From positions 29,418,664-29,482,663 of the forward strand of contig NC_084768.1 in assembly GCF_028858725.1 (NCBI RefSeq): a stretch of DNA of 64,000 bases, written 5' to 3'. Shown here one piece after another: positions 58,806 to 64,000 of this stretch. Under the pieces are notes generated by a model. The model saw only the letters and a list, made by a program, of their open reading frames with translations. It was not told the origin of the DNA and ran no database searches. The position numbers were made by a program, and so were the translations under genes. This stretch comes from Colius striatus (taxonomy: Eukaryota; Chordata; Aves; Coliiformes; Coliidae). Each line of letters starts with the position of its first letter. The first letter of the stretch is position 1.

Positions 58806-59969
58806 TGAGCATTGTGTGTAGTGCTGGCCCGTGACCTGCCCGGGCTTCCACTGCCGGGGAGGAAGCACTGCTGCTCGGATGTGGATGTGGATGTGGAGGG
58901 AGGCTCTGTGCTTGCTGCTTTTTGGCTGTTTTGCTGGCATGTGAAGTTTTAGGCTGCCCCAGGCTGCTGTGCTGTCACACACCAGCCAGGTCCTGGCTGT
59001 GTGGCCACACAAGCTGCCGGCCTGGAAAACTTGGGGATCCGGAGAGGGTTTTCTGGCAGAGCCAAGGTCTGTCCCTCAGGGTTTGCGGGACCCTCCGGAC
59101 TGTGCTTTGCACCTGGCTTGTCCCTGCTTGCTTCAGGAGCAGGGCCAGAGGCTAGGCTGGCTGAGCAAACCCTCCCCATGGCAGCTGCAGCCGCTGGCTT
59201 TGCTGTCTCATCCCAGGCAGGGCTGGCTCGCTCCTTGTGCCGCCTGCTCGCCCAGCCAAGCTGCAGGAGCGTGTGTGCCAGCGCACGTGTCCTCCCTGCT
59301 CCTGCCCCCACACGCTGCTGGGCTGGAGTCCCTCTTTCTGCTGCAGTGACTCCAGCTAAACACCACCAGCAGCTCCACAGCAGAAGCTGGGGAGGCTGGC
59401 AAAGTGCCAGTCACACCAAAGCCAGCCAGAGCTGCTTTGCCAGCTTGGCACCAAAGCCAGGAGCATCCTCTCCTATGTGGTGACATCTCTGTCCCCGGCA
59501 GCCTGCCTGGCAGTGGATGGGCAGCCCTGCTGTCCTTTTGGTCAGGAGGTGCTAGAAAAGAGCAATGCTGCTCAAGGGGGATTTCATGCTGGAGCAGAAG
59601 GGCTAAAGGGTGGCTGATTCCTCCGTCATCCCACCAGCACCCCTGCAGCCTGCCTCCCTGGAGAGCACCCTGCTCTGCTCTGAAGGGGTGGGAGGAGGCA
59701 CACACATGGGCAGCTCTGGGGAAAGGCAGGATTTGTGTTTCCAGGAGGGAAGATGAGTCCTGGGGGCAGTGCAGCAGGGCCATGCCAGTGGCTGAGCACA
59801 GGGCCAGGGTAAGCGGTGACCGCCGGCTGCTATCCAGGAGGTCGGGCAGAAATGCTCTCGCAGACCTTGCCTGGCTTTAACATCCATTAACATCATTTTA
59901 GCCTCTGAGCCGAGCGCCACACGGGCAGCAGAGACGGTCGGGCATGGCTCAGATCAGAGCAGGATTTCA

Positions 59970-60125
59970 ATTACAGTAATCAAAGGTGACACAGATAAGA
60001 AACCCCTGGTCTCCGGAGCCGTGACAGCTGTCCTCTGGCTCTAGCCTGCACCCAGCCAGAGCAGCTCCATCAAAACCACTGGAGTGGGGCTAGGGTAAAA
60101 TTGGATTGTGAATCCATTTGCATCT
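59970..60125. promoter_or_regulatory. Candidate intronic element: TCF/LEF, GATA and octamer motifs
   Basis: ATCAAAGG at 59979-59986, AGATAAG at 59993-59999 and the octamer ATTTGCAT at 60116-60123 occur within 150 bp in AT-richer sequence. Confidence 0.3.
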
Positions 60126-63100
60126 GCCGTGGTGGAAAATGCTTTGCCCACACTCCTTGGGGAAGAGAGCCACCTTCTCAGAGGAGCAGCGAGGCAGGAA
60201 GGTGCCAGGCGTGGCAGAGGGGCCGTTGGCCCCAGCTAAGGCACAGACAGCTGCTTGTGGGCACACAGGAGCTGCCAGGGAGGGAAAGAGGATGAGAGTG
60301 TCTCTGCTGTGAGTGCCTGGATGTACAGGGATTAAGGAGGCTGGCTTGCTGTCCCCAGACTTGCCTTATCTGCGTGTATCTGCTCTGACCCAGCGCTGCT
60401 GGAGCAGCTCCTGATGCTGCACAGCTAATCCCAGAGGCTGCCGGATAGGGCAGGGGCCGCTGCTTCCACCCACACGCTGCCTGCCCTGCGGGGCCAGGGG
60501 CACAGAGCTGTGCCACGACATGCTTTGCCCCCAGGCCAGCTGCTGCCAGAGAAAACCAGGAGCCTGGGCAGAGGAGCAATGAGTTTGGCATTCTTAGGCA
60601 ATGGCTTAGCGCTGGCATTGCTTCTTATCCTCACCTCAAGGCTCGGTCACCTTCCAGTTCCCCCAGCAGAGAGCAGGTTTCTCCAGGATTTGGATGCTTC
60701 TAGCATTTGGGAGGGGTATGGGTGGTGAAGGAGCTGTGGTACCCACAGAGGCTGCCTTCTCACCAAGCAGCTTGGCAGTGTCATCTCCAGGGGACACAGA
60801 GCTGGGGCTAGACCATTCGATCTCACACCAGGCAGATGAGGCTGCAGCATCCTTGCTGAGCATCCTCAGCTCTTCCCACATACCTCGAGGACCCACAAGG
60901 CCTGTTGCCCATCCCTAGTCAGCAGGGTGCCCTCCCACTGGCCTCTGCCACCCCTAATTTCTCCATCTTGCTTAAGCCCTTCAGGGCTTCAGCCCACAGC
61001 ATCCAGGGCTGTGCTTTAGCACCATTCCAGGTTTCCAACCTGGCATGCACAGTGCCATGGCAGCACCTTAGTATTTTTCAGCTGCTTCCCTGTTTCCTTT
61101 GCAATCGAGCTCTTCTGCTGGGTGATGGCAATCATGGGGGTTATTTGGGGAGGCCCTTGAACAAGCAGCTTGCAGCATGGTGCCCAGACCCAGGACCTCA
61201 TGGTGACCTAGTATGTCACATACCCCACATCTGGGATGGCTCTGAGCCTCTCTGGCCACGACATAGGGGGGAAAAAACATCTCACTTGGGCTTGAGAAAG
61301 GCAGTTAGGCACTGAACACCCCAAAGGCACCCTGAAGTCACCAATATCAGCAGAGCTTTCAGGCTGCAGCAAGATGGTGCTGAGCCCACTGAAGCAGACA
61401 CCCAGCATCAGTGGCATTGCTCTCTCTCCAATGCTGGTGGCTCTCAGCCTGGGGCTTCTCCACAGCATCTCTTCTGCTGCCTCCCAGCTCTGGTACACTG
61501 ACATTTAAAGCTATGGGTAAGGTGGCCTGGAGGAGGATTTGTAAGGTGCCAGCAGGGAGTGATAGCAAATAAGCCACCTCAGGGGAAAGACTGGGGTCAG
61601 GAGAGCAAGAGCTCTCAGGACCCCTCTGTCAATGGGATTTGGAAGACTGAAATGACACAATGACAGGGTTTGGGTATGCAGAAAGCACCAGGCTGAGCTG
61701 GCCCTGCCCAAAGAGCCTTGCTGGGCTGTTTTGGGAGCAGTTGTAACCGTTGAGTGGCTGCACATTCCTGCAGGGACTCTGCTCCGCAGCCTCCAACAGC
61801 TGTTTCTGCAACAGCCTCGAACCGAAACATCTGGAGTGTTTCAGAAGGAGAAACCCGAGTGTTTTGGGGTCCAGAACAAATCAAAAGATCCAAGACAAAT
61901 TCATGAGCCATCAGGCTTGACCTGAATCTGGTCCTATCAGCGAGGAAGCCAAAAACCCTCATCCAAGTTGTTTCCTTCCAGCTTTCAGTGGGATTAGAGG
62001 CGCAGTGTTCTGGGCTGGCTGGCGTGACGAGCACATCCAGCCCCTGAAATCCTTTCAGCCTGGCCCCAGAGCCCACCTCAGCATCCCCACGCTTCCTGCT
62101 GCCATCACTTCCAATTTAGACCTTCCTGTGGCAGAGCCTGACACAGAAGCTCTTTGCAGGACGGTGCTTCCCATCCCTGCATCTCGTTCTTCGCGCTTGC
62201 CAACGCTGAGGAGGACCAAGGAGTTTGAATTACCTTTTTTCCAAGAAAGGTGGATTTGGTTTGCAGAAAGATAAGGGCTGAGGAGCAGTTGTGCTGCCCT
62301 GCTGAGCCTTTTGCCCTCTGGAATAGCTTTTGGTTTCCTTCTGGATGCCTCTTCCATGGCTTGTGTTGGCAGGGCTGGGAGAGGGATGAAGGCATCGCCC
62401 AGATCTTGGAGGATGGGGAGAGGGAGGAGATGGAGCTGAGGGGGACACATCCCTGTGCACCCTCTTTGCAGGGGTGGGGGAAAGTCAGGCCAGGCAAATG
62501 GAGAGCTGGTTTAGGGAAAGGCTTGGAACAAACCCCACTGTGCCAGCTGTGGAAGTCTCCAGTCAGCCCTCCTGTGAGCTGTGCTTGCCTCAGCTGCCAC
62601 CAGCCTGTCCCTTCACCAGGGTGGTGGACATGGAGTCCTGCAGTTGCTGCTTCTCATGCCATGTCCTCCAGCCCAAGGATGGACAAAGCCTCTTCTTCTC
62701 CATCCACTCTTTTTCCCTCCTGGGGAAAAAGGTACAAGCAAGGAAGTCAATGGCAGAGCTGGATAGCCCAGTGTCTAAAAGCTGGGAGAGCTCTCCCCAG
62801 GGCAGGGGTAACTAGCCCCCAGCTGAGGGGTCTGTTTAGTCAGGGGTTATGTTCCTGCAGCTACTTTGTCCTCAGGGTCTGCCCATTCCCACTGAATCTG
62901 AGGGACAGCTGGGTGTCTTGGGCACAGCGCTCCTCCCAACCGCAAACCACCCCACAGAGCTCAGCCAGGGGGTGGATGTCAGCTCCCACAGCCCCGCACG
63001 GCTCTGTGCCACACATCAGGGTCCCCTGGTGTTCAGTGACTCTATGTCAACTATTTCCTACATGCTGGCTTGGATTTGGTGTCCCAGAGGCTGACACCCA

Positions 63101-63199
63101 TCTCAGGCCCACGCTGCTGCTACCCAGGCAGCCCGTAGTGTCCTCAGCATCCAGCACTTGAAACCACAACGTCTCGGTGAGCGTCGTCCCCGGAGAGGC

Positions 63200-63445
63200 T
63201 GCTCTCTGCAATTAATCTGAGCCTGGTTTATGCTAACGACTCTCCCCACTTTAAATTATAAATGGCCCTTGGCATGTGTGCACACAAACACACGTGCGTG
63301 CGCAGAGATCCTTTAAGGCCATCATTAGCTGTAATTAGCAGGATCTGTCACTCATCTTTGGCAGTTAACGATGAGCCCTGAGTCAGAGGAATCCGGCGGC
63401 AGATAAAATAAACACGATTTCTAACAGTTTGGAAATAACAAGCCC
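63200..63445. promoter_or_regulatory. Candidate conserved non-coding element with homeodomain and AP-1 motifs
   Basis: An AT-rich island in GC-rich intron. ATTAGC is repeated at 63324-63329 and 63334-63339 (10-bp offset; the second within TAATTAGC). AP-1 TGAGTCA is at 63379-63385. AGATAAAATAAAC follows. A purine/pyrimidine alternating stretch (CA/TG, 63273-63303) precedes. Confidence 0.4.
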
Positions 63446-64000
63446 TCATTAATCAGACAAGCCCCAAAGGGAAGGGCTTGCAAAAAGTGCAGTTGCCGAG
63501 AGAGAGGGGCTGGGTGGGCTCTGCACTGGCCCCTGCCCCCCCTAAACCCCCTCTCCAGAGGGAGCTGCACCGAGCAAGGAGCCTGAAAACCAGCAAAACT
63601 CACCCAAAAGGGTTCCTGTGTGGCTTTTCTCTGGGTGAAGGCAGCCGGGGCAGGATTTGGCCCTGAGGTGCATGTAGGGGCTCAGCTCTGCAGGCAGACA
63701 AAGCAGCTCTGAGGCAGCACATCCCACGGCCACAGCTCACCCCAAGGTGTGAAAGGCTGCACCTAAGGGTGCGGGGAAGGCAGCGGGAGCATCGCCGGCA
63801 TCCAGCCACGCGGGGCAGGGCAGGGTTTGGGGAAGGGGCTGGTAGAGAGACGTTTCCTAGGGAGCAAGGGGAGCTGGGGAGGTTTCTAGCTGTCACAGCT
63901 GCAGCTAAATCACAGCAAATAGGAGGGGAATGGGACACATGAGGCTGGATTATATTACAAAGGAGCAGTCCATCATGGGGTATTTAAAATAATCCTCTTA

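Larger units (their letters stand above)
53921..64000 (+). other. PIK3R3: PIK3R3 intron, right part of window
   Basis: The donor after VPAAP (CCTG|GTAAGT, GT at 53921) opens an intron of more than 10 kb that runs off the right edge. I looked for the proline-motif/SH2 exons and for the short p55-gamma start exon and saw neither. The stretch has no CR1 that I recognise but several AT-richer islands with transcription-factor motifs, listed separately. Confidence 0.65.

Noticed and set aside
62250-63161. 303-codon plus-strand frame in the PIK3R3 intron
   Set aside because: No domain-like pattern, no flanking splice logic; chance frame in GC-rich DNA.
53921-64000. SH2 exons or the short p55-gamma start exon
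   Set aside because: Searched by eye in all frames for SH2 hallmarks and the p55-type N-terminus; none seen.

Overview
This window is vertebrate genomic DNA, almost certainly from a bird. The protein genes are split by GT-AG introns. The dispersed repeats are CR1-type LINE 3' ends, the dominant avian repeat. Introns are short, and promoters sit in GC-rich CpG blocks. The gene order matches the segment that is LURAP1-POMGNT1-TSPAN1-PIK3R3 in human 1p34.1, with all orientations alternating as in mammals (synteny from memory, not searched).

Layout. (1) 1-1095, minus strand: coding exon 1 of LURAP1 (904-1095); its intron runs off the left edge. (2) About 1096-1411: a CpG-rich head-to-head promoter shared by LURAP1 and POMGNT1. 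(3) 2294-15476, plus strand: a complete POMGNT1 gene in 21 coding exons. All splice phases close and give 657 codons. (4) 15477-20260: the POMGNT1 3' flank, holding a reversed CR1 and a 2.3-kb minisatellite of about 117 units of 20 bp. The first canonical AATAAA on the plus strand after the POMGNT1 stop lies beyond this array. (5) 20270-25530: intergenic, with a GC-rich block and some candidate regulatory motifs. (6) 25535-30640, minus strand: a complete TSPAN1 gene in 7 coding exons (237 codons), with a non-coding first exon and a poly(A) signal. (7) 30700-36780: intergenic, with one CR1. (8) From 36780, plus strand: the PIK3R3 locus. Six in-phase coding exons between 37865 and 53920 encode an SH3 domain and a RhoGAP/BH domain, 298 codons in all. 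From 53921 to the right edge is intron; the SH2 and coiled-coil exons are not in the window.

Function. POMGNT1 is a Golgi glycosyltransferase of the alpha-dystroglycan O-mannose pathway. TSPAN1 is a four-pass membrane organiser. PIK3R3 is a regulatory subunit of class IA PI3-kinase. LURAP1 is a small signalling adaptor. They form a conserved neighbourhood, not a pathway.

The main points of interest are these: the PIK3R3 locus carries the SH3 and RhoGAP exons that mammalian PIK3R3 (p55-gamma) lacks; a G-rich minisatellite with internal 398-bp higher-order duplication may fall in the POMGNT1 3' UTR; and three tandem copies of a perfect-looking 3' splice site precede the PIK3R3 start exon.
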